NCBI GenBank assembly: GCA_942490705.1
Contig: CALNXY010000013.1
Coordinates: 310,001-374,000 of the forward strand
Direction of reading: 5' to 3'
From: JAGRCP01 sp942490705
GTDB taxonomy: Bacteria > Chloroflexota > Anaerolineae > Caldilineales > Caldilineaceae
DNA: 64,000 nucleotides
Shown here: piece after piece, positions 9,444 through 20,200 of the stretch
Layout: each line of letters begins with the position of its first letter
How positions within the stretch are numbered: position 1 is the first letter of the stretch
Made by a program: the position numbers and the translations under genes
The notes under the pieces: model-generated
The model's input: the letters and a program-made list of their open reading frames with translations, nothing else
The model's database searches: none
What the model was told of the DNA's origin: nothing

Positions 9444-10531
9444 AGCGTCTCGTAGACTTTCACCGTGGCCGCAGCGATGCGCGACATGGCATACTCGTTG
9501 CACGCGCGCTGGCGGCCGCGTTCCCCCAGCTCCTGGCGCAGGGTTGGTGAATCCAATAGCTTCTGAAGCTGTGCACGCAGGGCCGACGCGTCGTCCTCGT
9601 CAAAGATCAGGCCTGCGTCACCGATCACGTTGGGAATCTCGCCGCTGCCGCTGCCGGCGACGGGCACGCCACAGGCCATGGCCTCAATCAGCACGCGGCC
9701 AAACTGCTCTTTCCAGGCCGACGTTGTGCGTGAGGGCAGCACGAGCACGTCCAGGGTGCGCAGGAAGCCCGCCATCTCGCTGCTGTCGATGCGTCCCAGG
9801 AAATGTACCCGATTTTCGATGCCCAATGCTTTGGCTTGGGCCTCAAGGTCAGCCCGTGCCGTGCCTTCGCCAGCAATGCGTAGCTGCCAGTCGCCGTCGA
9901 GACGGGCAGCTGCGGCCAGCAGGAGGTCGACACCCTTTTCCGGCAGCAGCCCCCCGGCATAGCCAAGCACACATGGAGTCGCCGGGCGCGGGACGTCTGT
10001 CGGCGCAAAGAGGGTCGTATCGACGCCAAATTGGGGGATCACGGCAATCTGACCCCGGTAGCCCTTGCTGCGCAGGACATCGCCGGCCTCGCTGCTCCCG
10101 GCTAGCGCGGTCGGCGTAAGGACATAGCTCTGACGCTCGAACCAGCGAAAAGGAGGCGGGTAGGCCCGGTTGATGTTTTGCCACGTGAAGAAGGTCCCAA
10201 CTGCCCCATAGCGACGGGCCAACCGCAGGCCCTGCCACGTAGCCAGGTTGTAGGGCTCCTCATCCATATGTACGACGTCGGGCTGAATCCGGGCGATTTC
10301 CGACGCTAGTGTCGGGTAATGATGCAGGTGAAAATTGTCGCCAAAGCGAATGGGGATGACCTTGAGCGTATAGCCGTCGGTATGACGCCGGGTGGCCGCG
10401 GCCTGGCCGCGCCGATCGCCCCAACCGGGCGGAATCAGCACTGTGAGGTCGATTCCCAGGCGGGCGATCTCCTCGGCCTTACGCTGATAGGCGCCGACGA
10501 CCAGCGCCTTGCTCACCATGACGACACGCAT
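9413..10531 (-). CDS. GT4 family glycosyltransferase
   Basis: 372 residues with a GT-B fold. N-terminal acceptor domain; C-terminal donor domain with GYAGGLLPEKGVDLLL, RIAGEGTARADLE and the E-x7-E motif EQFGRVLIEAMACGVPV. First gene of the minus-strand envelope-glycan run; its end overlaps the start of the next glycosyltransferase by 31 bases, suggesting translational coupling. Sugar specificity cannot be read. The terminator of the preceding zinc peptidase gene lies just upstream. Confidence 0.9.
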   Translation of the reverse strand: MRVVMVSKALVVGAYQRKAEEIARLGIDLTVLIPPGWGDRRGQAAATRRHTDGYTLKVIPIRFGDNFHLHHYPTLASEIARIQPDVVHMDEEPYNLATWQGLRLARRYGAVGTFFTWQNINRAYPPPFRWFERQSYVLTPTALAGSSEAGDVLRSKGYRGQIAVIPQFGVDTTLFAPTDVPRPATPCVLGYAGGLLPEKGVDLLLAAAARLDGDWQLRIAGEGTARADLEAQAKALGIENRVHFLGRIDSSEMAGFLRTLDVLVLPSRTTSAWKEQFGRVLIEAMACGVPVAGSGSGEIPNVIGDAGLIFDEDDASALRAQLQKLLDSPTLRQELGERGRQRACNEYAMSRIAAATVKVYETLCTSASTHNS

Positions 10532-10561
10532 GCTTGCATTATAGGGTCGGGCCGATCATCG

Positions 10562-10600
10562 CCCAAAAAGAAAAGCGCCGACCGGATCCGGTCGGCGCTT
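10562..10600 (-). terminator. Intrinsic terminator after the zinc peptidase gene
   Basis: A perfect 28-base palindrome (10573-10600, centre GGATCC, GC-rich arms starting AAGCGCCGACC) is followed on the minus strand by TTTTCTTTTT (10563-10572). It ends transcription of the gene at 10637-11341. Confidence 0.92.
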
Positions 10601-10636
10601 CAAACAGAGGAAGACCCCTGGTGCGTTTTGTTCTAG

Positions 10637-11341
10637 TTACTCACGGCGGCCCAAGAGGATCCAGGCGTAGTAGAGCATCGTCATAACCGCCTGCAACGCC
10701 GCAGCCACGTAGGTGAGCGCAGCCGCGTCGAGCACCTTGTCCACACCCTGAACTTCCTGCTGGGTTACGATGCCGTCGGTGACGAGCAATTGCTTGGCGC
10801 GTTTGCTGGCGTCAAACTCGACAGGCAGCGTGACGACGGCGAAAAGCGCCGTCATGGCGAAGAGTGCCAAGCCAAACCAGGCGATGCTTGTGCCAAAGCT
10901 TGACGACATGAAGAGGCCAACCATGAAGATGATCGGGCCGAGCCAGCTGCCAAACTGGACCGTTGGCACCATGGCCGTGCGGACGCGCAGCATGCTGTAA
11001 TGCTGCTGATCCTGCAGTGCGTGGCCTGCCTCGTGCGCGGCCACGCCAACAGCCGCAATGCTGGGCGTGGCATAGACTTCATCGCTCAAACGCAGCGTCT
11101 TCGAACGCGGATCGTAATGGTCTGACAGCTTGCCGCTGACCCGTTCCACGGTGACGTTCTGCAGACCGCTGCCGTCCAGTATGCGGCGCGCAGCCTGCGC
11201 CCCGGTCATGCCGGTAGAGACGCCCACCTTCGAGTACTTATTAAAGGCCGACCGAACGCGTGCTTGCGCCCACAGCCCCAAAATGAGTGGCGGAATGGCA
11301 AATAGTAAAAAGAGTGGGTCAAAGTAGAAAAATCCAGGCAT
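10637..11341 (-). CDS. Membrane zinc metallopeptidase (YugP-like)
   Basis: 234 residues, normal for the neutral zinc metallopeptidase family typified by YugP. N-terminal membrane segment (about 8-27), the zinc motif HEAGH (103-107), two central transmembrane segments (about 128-175) and a C-terminal hydrophobic stretch. The region VTLPVEFDASKRA supplies the conserved third-ligand glutamate segment. It is expected to be a membrane-embedded protease of unknown substrate. Monocistronic: its own terminator follows and a 230-base gap separates it from murJ. Confidence 0.9.
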   Translation of the reverse strand: MPGFFYFDPLFLLFAIPPLILGLWAQARVRSAFNKYSKVGVSTGMTGAQAARRILDGSGLQNVTVERVSGKLSDHYDPRSKTLRLSDEVYATPSIAAVGVAAHEAGHALQDQQHYSMLRVRTAMVPTVQFGSWLGPIIFMVGLFMSSSFGTSIAWFGLALFAMTALFAVVTLPVEFDASKRAKQLLVTDGIVTQQEVQGVDKVLDAAALTYVAAALQAVMTMLYYAWILLGRRE

Positions 11342-11574
11342 TTGTTGTCTCAGCTCCTCGTCTGAAAGATCCTTTGAATCAGATCATAGCCCTAGTCGTT
11401 GTATCCGTCCGTGCAGCAGGCGCCCGGTCGTGACGATCAGTTTTTCGCAGGGGCAACCGGCCATGGTTGCTGCGTGTACATGATTTGATACAACTTTATC
11501 ACAGGTTGTGCTTATTTTTGCTTAGAAATTGGTTTGTATTCTGTTAGAAAGATGCCCATTCTGCCTCGCGAGCC

Positions 11575-13206
11575 TCAACGTTGGACGCGATTGCGCACCA
11601 ACGCGATCACCCCTTGCATCTCCTCGTTGCGTAGAATCAGACTCATCAGTGCATAAACCAAAGTGGAAAGCGCCACACCGCCGATGACGGCCAGCCAGCG
11701 TTCGGCCGTTGGCGCAAGCGCCGCGCGATTAACCCACTGGAGCCAGAAATAAGCGGCGAGGCCCATCACCAGCGCAGCGCTGAGACTGCGGATGACGGAG
11801 GAGAGCAAGCGGCGCGCTTCGATGCCGTCCATACGCCAGTTGAGAAGCAGGAGCAGAACGATCATCTCCAGCGAGGTGGCGACGCTGTTGGCCAAAGCCA
11901 GACCGCCAAAGCCAAGGGGTTTGACCCACAGAATGCTAAAGAGGATGTTGAGCGTCATGGCCCCGATTCCGAAGATGACGGGCGTCCACGTGTCGTGGAG
12001 TGCATAGAATGCGCGTACGATGATCTCCAAGCCAGAGTGGGCGACCAGGCCGACGGCATAGAACTGGAGCGCGTAGGCGACCAACGCGGTGCTCTCCGCG
12101 GTGAATTGACCCCGCTCCAGCAGCACGCGAATCAGCGGCTGGCCCAATACGATCAATCCAACCGCAGCCGGGATGCTCAGAAAGAACACAGTGCGCAACG
12201 TGCGCCCAAAAGTGGTGCGCATTTCGTTATGCAGGCCGGCAGCATATTGGGCCGCGAAGGTTGGGAAGGTAGCGGTGGCCAACGATTGCGCAAAGATGCC
12301 CTGGGGCAGCAGCATGAGCAACCAGGCGTAGTTGAGTGCGCTCAGGCTGCCGGTTGCCAGCCCACTGGCCAGAATTGTGTTGACCAGAAATTGCATCTGG
12401 ACGAAAAAGAGGCCGAGCACACGCGGGCCCATCAGGCGCGCCACTTCGCGCACGCCAGGGTCGCTGATCGCCAGGCTGGGCGTGTAGCGAGCGCCGTTGC
12501 GGATCAACCCGGGCACCTGGACGAGAAAGTGTGCCAGCGCGCCGATGACCACGCCAAAGACGAGTCCGTAGATGCCAAAGCGCGGGGCCAGCAGCCAGGC
12601 GCCGCCAATAATGCATAAATTATAGAGAACGGGTGCGGCCGCGGGCAGCAGAAAGTGTTGCAGCCCATTGAGCGCGCCCATGATCAGACCGCTGGCGCCA
12701 AAGATCACCGTGCTGAGCAACATCCAGCGCATCAGGCTGGCGGTGAGCGCCTGCTGTTCGGGCGGGAAACCGGGGGCGATGACCCGGCTCACCAGAGGCT
12801 CGGCAAAGAACGCGCCCAAGACGGCCAGCGCGATCAGGATCAGCGTGATCAGGTTGAGCACGCGGCTGAAGAGGAGCCACGCGCCCGGCCGATCTCCCTT
12901 GACCAGATAGGATGAGAAGGTGGGGATGAAGGCGCTGCCCAGCGCGCCGCCGGCCGCCAACTGGAAGAGCATGTCCGGCAGGCGAAATGCCGCCAGATAG
13001 GCGTCCAAATCGGCGCTCGTGCCAAACTGTGCGCCGATGATGATCTCTCTGGCCAAGCCGGTGACGCGGCTCAACACAAAGAAAATCATCACGATGAGGG
13101 CCGCCCCCGCAATGTGGCGCGTGTTGAGCCCGACAGCCTCGTCCTGGGACAGCTCTTCGGGCTGGGCTACGGCGAGGGCGGATTCCTGCTCTAACTCTGC
13201 ATCCAT
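11575..13206 (-). CDS. murJ: Lipid II flippase MurJ
   Basis: 543 residues with about 14 hydrophobic segments and MviN/MurJ features: FFVLSRVTGLAREIIIGAQFGTSADLDAYLAAFRLP region near the N-terminus (split here by the usual TM1 to loop arrangement), GGALGSAFIPTFSSYL, and ALNYAWLLMLLPQGIFAQSLATATFPTFA. It moves the peptidoglycan precursor lipid II across the membrane. The cytoplasmic N-terminus of about 30 residues is acidic. The ATG at 13206 lies only 8 bases downstream of a TATAAT box (13215-13220), so the mRNA is probably leaderless. Confidence 0.93.
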   Translation of the reverse strand: MDAELEQESALAVAQPEELSQDEAVGLNTRHIAGAALIVMIFFVLSRVTGLAREIIIGAQFGTSADLDAYLAAFRLPDMLFQLAAGGALGSAFIPTFSSYLVKGDRPGAWLLFSRVLNLITLILIALAVLGAFFAEPLVSRVIAPGFPPEQQALTASLMRWMLLSTVIFGASGLIMGALNGLQHFLLPAAAPVLYNLCIIGGAWLLAPRFGIYGLVFGVVIGALAHFLVQVPGLIRNGARYTPSLAISDPGVREVARLMGPRVLGLFFVQMQFLVNTILASGLATGSLSALNYAWLLMLLPQGIFAQSLATATFPTFAAQYAAGLHNEMRTTFGRTLRTVFFLSIPAAVGLIVLGQPLIRVLLERGQFTAESTALVAYALQFYAVGLVAHSGLEIIVRAFYALHDTWTPVIFGIGAMTLNILFSILWVKPLGFGGLALANSVATSLEMIVLLLLLNWRMDGIEARRLLSSVIRSLSAALVMGLAAYFWLQWVNRAALAPTAERWLAVIGGVALSTLVYALMSLILRNEEMQGVIALVRNRVQR

Positions 13207-13214
13207 GAGGCGGC

Positions 13215-13223
13215 ATTATAGCA
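13215..13223 (-). promoter_or_regulatory. murJ extended -10 promoter, leaderless
   Basis: On the minus strand TGC-TATAAT is followed by eight bases and then the murJ ATG. No good -35 hexamer is visible 16-18 bases upstream, as allowed for extended -10 promoters. No Shine-Dalgarno sequence fits in the remaining space. Confidence 0.65.
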
Positions 13224-13352
13224 TAGGGAGATCGGAATGTGGGCCGTGCGGAGCGACCCAAACGCCCAATCCGCGCTGATCCGTCGTATCTGTCTCATCA
13301 GCGTTCTATGCTCGGATCCACCCGGCACTTGAATCTTATCCCCGTACCGTGA

Positions 13353-13381
13353 TTGCACGTCAGGAACAAATGTGCTACGAT
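13353..13381 (+). promoter_or_regulatory. Promoter of the 13440 gene
   Basis: TTGCAC (13353-13358) and TACGAT (13376-13381) are 17 bases apart, with TGC before the -10 box. This leaves a 5' untranslated region of about 50 bases. Confidence 0.7.
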
Positions 13382-13439
13382 CTTGCCGGCGTTTGCCTGT
13401 TGAACTTATCAAAAATCTTTTGAGTACGAAAGCGGCATT

Positions 13440-14195
13440 ATGAGCACCTATTTTTCCATGCTGGCCTGGCGGGAAATTCTTGCCAGGATCTTTGACGGCT
13501 TTACGCTCCAGGAAAACGTCAGCCCGGATTGGCTGATCAATCCAGCGACACGGCGTAAGTTGAAGTTAGACACCTTCTATCCGGAGGCCAACGTCGCCAT
13601 CCGCTTTACCGGCTTAACGGCAAAAGGCCAGGGGCGGCAGAGCGATTGGGAACAGATGGAGACGCAGCAGCGAGACCAGACGCGGGCCGAACTCTGTCGC
13701 CTCAACGGCGTGCAGATGGCGCTGATTGACACGAATGATGAGACGGTCAAGCAGATGGATAACCTGCTGCAGGTGCTGACCCGGGCCGAGCGCGTGCTGG
13801 CGGCGAGTGAGCTGCCCGCCAAGGAGCGCAACGCCCGTCGCGCCGCATTGACGGACGCCCGCGGCCGCGGTGAGGAGCTGCGCAGCCTGATTCGCAAGCA
13901 GCCCGATCAGATGATGGCCAACCTGGCGGAGGCCTGGCGCGACCGCGAGACAAACATGGCCCGAGCCGCATCCGCGACCGCTTCCACCAATGGCGCAGCC
14001 GCCGGACAGCCGCTGGTTGATATCGACAGCCTGACGGTCGGCCAGCGCGTGCGCCACAGCTACTTCGGCGATGGCGTCATCACCACGATCAATGCGAGCG
14101 ACGACGATCCCACCATCGCCATTCTCTTTGACGCTGCCCTGGAGAAAACTTTTCTGGCTTCACTCGTTCAGGACAAGCTGGAAGTCGTCGGCTAG
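13440..14195 (+). CDS. Unknown protein: nuclease-like N-domain plus PcrA/UvrD-tail-like C-domain
   Basis: 251 residues, no function recognised. The N-terminal 110 residues read like a very-short-patch-repair/DUF559-type PD-(D/E)XK fold (KLDTFYPEANVAIRFTG, then Q-R-D-x-T-R-AELCRLNGVQMALID), but the expected catalytic acidic and lysine residues are not clearly kept. A charged helical linker (about 115-175) follows. The last 55 residues (VGQRVRHSYFGDGVITTI ... IAILFDAALEKTFLASLV) resemble the Tudor-like C-terminal domain of PcrA/UvrD helicases, which in those proteins binds RNA polymerase. Both fold assignments are by eye. The gene stands alone between murJ and the giant lamin-tail gene, with its own promoter. 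Confidence 0.6.
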   Translation: MSTYFSMLAWREILARIFDGFTLQENVSPDWLINPATRRKLKLDTFYPEANVAIRFTGLTAKGQGRQSDWEQMETQQRDQTRAELCRLNGVQMALIDTNDETVKQMDNLLQVLTRAERVLAASELPAKERNARRAALTDARGRGEELRSLIRKQPDQMMANLAEAWRDRETNMARAASATASTNGAAAGQPLVDIDSLTVGQRVRHSYFGDGVITTINASDDDPTIAILFDAALEKTFLASLVQDKLEVVG

Positions 14196-14231
14196 TGCAT
14201 TGGCAACCGGTATCTTGCCGGTATCATTTGG

Positions 14232-17200
14232 TCACTGCTCAATTAGATCTTCGGGGTAGCGTACCAGCACCCGATAGCCGCCGTTCCAGGGCTTCTCTTT
14301 GGCAAACTGACCGACAATCCCAACCACGGCAAAGCGCTCGCCTTCGTTGACGTAGGGCCGTTTCCACGGCAGGCTACTGCGCACGGTGACGCGTACCGGC
14401 TCTGCGTCGGGTGCGGCAGGGTCGACAAGAAAGATGCTGTCGCCCTGGTAGCCGCTGACCACGCCCTCGAACGAAACCAGCCTGCCTTCCAATGACTCGC
14501 CGATCTCTGCCGGCTGGACCGCCAGCGGACTGAGGGGCGTACCGTTCTCCACACGCCAGATCTGCGTCGGCGCATCCAGCGCTACTTCCATTTCGCCGCG
14601 GAAGCTCGTGGTCCAGCCGCTGACAAGCACGCGGTCGCCTTCTGTCAGCGGCGGGAATTCGCCATTGCGCAGATAGAGCTGGATGCCAAGCCCGCCGGTC
14701 TGACCGTCCGTGGCCGGGTCGGCCACGTACATGCTGGCATTGAAGAGACCCGGCGGCGCGGTGACGATCGCCTCGAACTGCACCCAGCGCTTGAGCCCGT
14801 AGCGCTTGGCCAGCGCCAGTGTGCCGGGCAGGCCGCCGGCCTGACCCTCTGCCGGATCTACTGTTGTTTCCAGATCAGTGCCCGTACCCAGAATGCCCGC
14901 ATTGACCGCGCCCGGCGATGCCATAGTGTGCTGCTGCCAGCCGCCGTCCTCCTCGTCCCGGCCAATTGAGCCGCCGCCCAGCTCAGCCCATTCGACACGA
15001 TCTACCTCGCGCCCATCCGGCGCCAGCAGGCGCACATATTCGTTGAGGTCGTCGAGGTAGAGTCCCGTATCGGCCCGCCAGAGCACGCGTCGCTCGCCGC
15101 CTGCCAGATAGCTGCCCGGATCGAAGGTGAAACGGCGCGTTGCCACCTCGTCGCTCCAGGTGTGGGCAAGCTGCCAGCCGCTCAGGTCAGCCGGCGTCGA
15201 GCCGGGATTGAAGAGTTCGATATATTCATCCTCATCGTCGCCCACGCCGTCGCCGTTGTAATCGCTGCGCGGTGCAAACATGACTTCGTTGAGGCGTATC
15301 TCGCTCTGATTGGCGCGGCCGCGGACCTGGATCGGGGCCGTGATGGCAAAGTCGCCGTCGGCCTGGGTTGCAACGACAAAGTAGCGGTTTCCAGGCAGGG
15401 CCGGCAGCGTCACCGACCAGCGCCCATCCGCGGGCGGGATGTCGAGTTGCCGCAGCGGACGGTCATTTTGCCACAGGGCGAGACCGGCCACTTCGCCGGT
15501 GCGGTCCCCATACGCGATGTGCAGGGTGACGGCGTTGGCGGGCTCTATACGGCTGCCCATCCAGGCCACGGTACCGTCAGCCTGTTCGGCGCGTAGCGTC
15601 AGCCAGAGGCCGGGCGCGCTGCTCAGCCAGCCCCGGCTTTGGCTGACGGCATCGGTCAGAGATCCCTCGCCTCTGCCTTTTACGGCCAGCCCCGTGTAGC
15701 GCGGTGCTGGAATATAGCGTCCCGGCAGCGGCGGATTGACGGAGCCGCCGGGCAGCAGCGGGCGCTCACTGTCGTCCCATGCGGCCAGTAGTTGACGCAG
15801 CCCGCCCGGCGCGCTGGCGCTGTTGCCGTCGACGGCGCTCACGCGCGCGGAGGCAGGTATCCTGCCCTCCAGCCAGAGCGCATGGGCGCGTTCTTTTTCC
15901 AGCCAATTCACCAGCGCTTGACCGCCTTGGATCGCGGCGCTGCGATCTGCGAAGATAATGGCGGCATTGTCGTTTTGGTCTTCCCAGCGCCATGCCGGCA
16001 GCATGAGGACCGCGGGTGAAGCGGGCCGCCCGGTGACGTGTTCCGTATCGGCCAACGCAATGAAGTCGAGGCCGATTGCGCCAGCAGCAGTGGCCAGATA
16101 GTGTGGCGGCGCGGTAAAGCCCGGCGTGAAGTTGCTCCGTGCACCCAACGAGCCCCACATTGCCTGATAGCCGTCGTCCAGCTCAATAGCAGATGGACTG
16201 ATCGGCGCGGGCAGGCCTTTGCGGGCAAAGGGTTCTGGCGGGGCGAAGAGAAAGCGTTGGCGCTGATCTGAATCTGCCGCTTGCCCACTGTCCGCCACGT
16301 GCTGCAGGCTGAAGCTGCTTGGCGGGCGCAGCTCTCCGCTGCGGGCCAGCGCGGCATAGTCGCCGCTGCCGTAGACGACCGCATCGACCAATTCGGCGGC
16401 GGGGTTGAGCAGGACGACCTCGTCGCCGCTGTCGCTGAGCGCCCAGCGGCCTGATGCCAGCACCGTACGCCGGATCAGAACCGGCACGCCCGGCTCCGTC
16501 TCTTCGATTTGGGCATCGGGCGCCCGGCCGTAACGTTGCACGAACGCCGCCCCGTTGCGGGCGATGACGAAGATCGCCCCGGGCGCCAGTGTCGCTTCGT
16601 CCGGCAGCGCGTAGATGCCTTCGCCGTCACCCGGACGCTCGGCATCGCCGATGCTCCAACCGGCCAGGCTGACCGCGACGTCATGCCGGTTTGATATGGC
16701 AACAAACTCTTCGTCGCTCGAGCGGAAGGCCACTTCCTCAATGTACAGCGGGAAGGAGCCGCTTGCAGCGGGCCAGACTGCATCCGGATCGGTTGGCGGC
16801 AGTGTGGGCGTTGCCGTCGTGCCGGGCGGCGGCGTGGGTGTGCCGTCAGGCGGCGGGCTGGCGTCAGGCCCCTGACCGGGCGTGCCCAAGTCGCCGGCTG
16901 ATCCCGGCCAGGGCTGGGCCGACGCAAACCACTTGACGGGACCGTCGCCCAATGTCCGCTGCAGGCTGGCCCCGCGGGGCGCGTTTATCCCGCCATCGCC
17001 CCAGATGACGCGGTCGACTTCCCGGCCATCGGGCGTCAGGAGGATGAGTTCATCCGCACCATTGGCCAGATTAATGCCCGTGACCTGGACATTCACAGGT
17101 GCGCCGCCATTGATGGCCGGGTCGACATTGCGTCCAAAGACGATGAATTCGCCCTGCGCCAGCGTCAAATCGTCGTCAATCACAAAGCGATCGCTCCCCA

Positions 17201-20200
17201 AATCCGTGATTTGCCAGCCGCGCAGGGTAACCGGGCGCGTGTCTGCATTGTGCAGCTCAAACCATTCTCCTTCGTTGTCGCCAACCGCATCGGGGTTGGC
17301 CAGAAACTCAGAGAAGACAAGACGGGGCAGGTCGCCGCCACCCGGTGGTGGCGTGAGCGTTGCCGGCGGCGGCGTGGCGCTGGGCGCTGGCGCGTCCGGC
17401 GGTGGCGCATAGGCTGCACCGGGGCTACCGTAATCGCCGGCTGAGCCAGGCCAGGCCGCATAGGCCGTCACCCAAGCTGGCGGCTGATCAAATCCCGCGC
17501 GCGCTAGCGCGGCGCCTGCTGTTGCCGACAGTCCGCGATCTTGGCCCCAACGCACCTGATCGACCAACACATCGCCGGGGCCGACCAGCCGCAGTTCATC
17601 GTCGCCATTGGCCAGGCTGAGACCGGCGTATATGTGGTCAACCTCCACGCCGCCGTTGGTCGTCGGGTCGCCATTGCGCGCCAGGACAAGGTATTGGGTG
17701 GGGAGGATGTAGAGGTTCTCGCTGATCGTGTAACTGTCGTCGTCTTCATCGCCCAATTGCCAGCCAAGCAGGTTGATTGCCACCGTGTCGTCGTTGAAAA
17801 GCTCGATCCACTCACCTGCACTATCGGAAACGGCGCTGGGGTTGGCCAGAAATTCGGAGATGAAGAGGCGCGGCGGGTCACCCGTGATGGGCGGCACGTC
17901 AGGGGGCGCAACGGTCGGGACGGGCGTCGCTGGGGGATTACCGGGTGGATCGGGATTCGGATTCGGGTTGGGCACGTAAGCCGCGCCCGGCGAGCCGAAG
18001 TCACCGGCTGAGCCCGGCCAGCTTTGCCAGGCCGTGGTCCAGCCGGCGCTGTCAAAGCCTGTCCGCTCAAGCGACGCGCCTTTGGTTGTGTCGAGCCCAC
18101 CGTCGCCCCAGATGACGCGGTCTACCTCGCGTTCGCCGGGGGCGATGAGCACGAGTTCGTCATCACCGTTGGAGAGACTGAGCGAGGAATAAACGTAGGC
18201 CACATCGACGCCGCCATTTTCATCACGTGCAGCGCTGCGACCGAGGACGAGATACTGGCCAGGCTGGATCATCAGGTCGGCCCGGATCGTGTGGCCGTCG
18301 GTGCCCAGATCGGCGATGCGCCAGCCGCGCAGGTTGACGGGCGCGCTGTCGCTATTGAAGAGCTCGATCCATTCTCCCGCAGCGTCATTGACGGCGTCGG
18401 GGTCAGCCAGGAACTCGGAGAGGTAGATCTTGGGCAATGGTCCCGTGATGGGTGGGACATCGGGCGGCGGCGCAGCAGTTGGCTCCGGCCCGGGCGGCGG
18501 ACCGGGATTCGGATTTGGGTTGGGCACGTAAGCCGCGCCCGGCGAGCCGAAGTCACCGGCTGAGCCCGGCCAGCTTTGCCAGGCCGTGGTCCAGCCGGCG
18601 CTGTCAAAGCCCGTCCGCTCAAGCGACGCGCCTTTGGTTGTGTCGAGCCCACCGTCGCCCCAGATGACGCGGTCTACCTCGCGTTCGCCGGGGGCGATGA
18701 GCACGAGTTCATCATCACCGTTGGAGAGACTGAGCGAGGAATAAACGTAGGCCACATCGACGCCGCCATTTTCATCACGTGCAGCGCTGCGACCGAGGAC
18801 GAGATACTGGCCAGGCTGGATCATCAGGTCGGCCCGGATCGTGTGGCCGTCGGTGCCCAGATCGGCGATGCGCCAGCCGCGCAGGTTGACGGGCGCGCTG
18901 TCGCCATTGAAGAGTTCGATCCATTCTCCCGCAGCGTCATTGACGGCGTCGGGGTCAGCCAGGAACTCGGAGAGGTAGATCTTGGGCAATGGTCCCGTGA
19001 TCGGCGGGACATCGGGCGGCGGCTCGACTGTGGGAGGCGGCGCCACGGTCGGCGCGACCGGCGGGTCGGTGGGCATCGGATTCGGGTTGGGCACATAGGC
19101 AGCGCCCGGCGAGCCGAAGTCACCGGCCGAGCCAGGCCAGGCCCGCCACGCCGTGATCCAGGTTGCGCCAGGCTCAAAGCTGCTCCGTTCCAGAGACGCG
19201 CCGCTGGCGATGACCTGGCTCTGGCCGCTGCCCCAGCGAACGAGGTCGACTTGCTCGCCTTCCGGGCGCAACAAGCGCACTTCATCGTCGTCGTTGCCCA
19301 AGCCGAAGCCACTGTACACGTATGCGGCCGTCACACCGCCATTTTCGGCCGCATTGCCATTGCGCGCCAGCACGCGATAGGCCCCGGCCTCGATCCACAG
19401 GTCGTCTCCGATGGTGTGACTGTCACTGCCAAAGTCGGAGAGGATCCAGCAGCGTAGATTGACCGCGCCGTTGCCGCCATTGTAGAGTTCAAGCCACTCG
19501 CCCGCGCTGTCGGCGACCGCGGCAGGATTGGCCAACACTTCGCTGAGATAGATGCGGGCGTCCGGTGGCGACGTAACGGTTGTGCAGCTGGGCTGCGCCG
19601 GTGGGGGCGTGGCTTCCGGTGGAGTCGGTTGCGGAGCAGGCGTGGGTGGATCGGGGTTTGGATTTGGTGCGTAGGCCACCCCCGGGCTGCCCAAGTCGCC
19701 GGACGAGCCGGGCCAGGCCTGCCAGGCCGTGACCCACGGTGCGCCGGGTGTGAAGCCGGTTCGCTCCTGGCTGGCGCCGGCGACACTGCCGTCAGACCAG
19801 ATCACGCGGTCAGCTTCACGCTCATCCGGGGCCAGGAGGAGAATTTCATCGTCGCCGTTGGCTAAGTCGTAGCCGGCATAGACGTAGTCGACGGGGGCGC
19901 CACCGTTCAGAGCCAGGTCGGCGCTGCGGCCTAGGACAAGATATTGGCCCGGTTCAATGATGAGATCATCATCGATGGTATGACGATTGCTGCCCAGGTC
20001 GGCAAGGATCCAGCCACGTAAGCCGATGGGGGCGTCGCCGGCGTTGAATAGCTCGATCCACTCTCCCTCTGCATCGCCGACTGCATCGGGATTGGCCATG
20101 AATTCGCTGATGAAAAGCTGTGGGAAGGGCTGTGGGGCGCTTTCTGTCGGTGTCAATGTGAGCGTTGGCGCCACCGTCGGGGGCTCGGTCGGCAGCGCTG

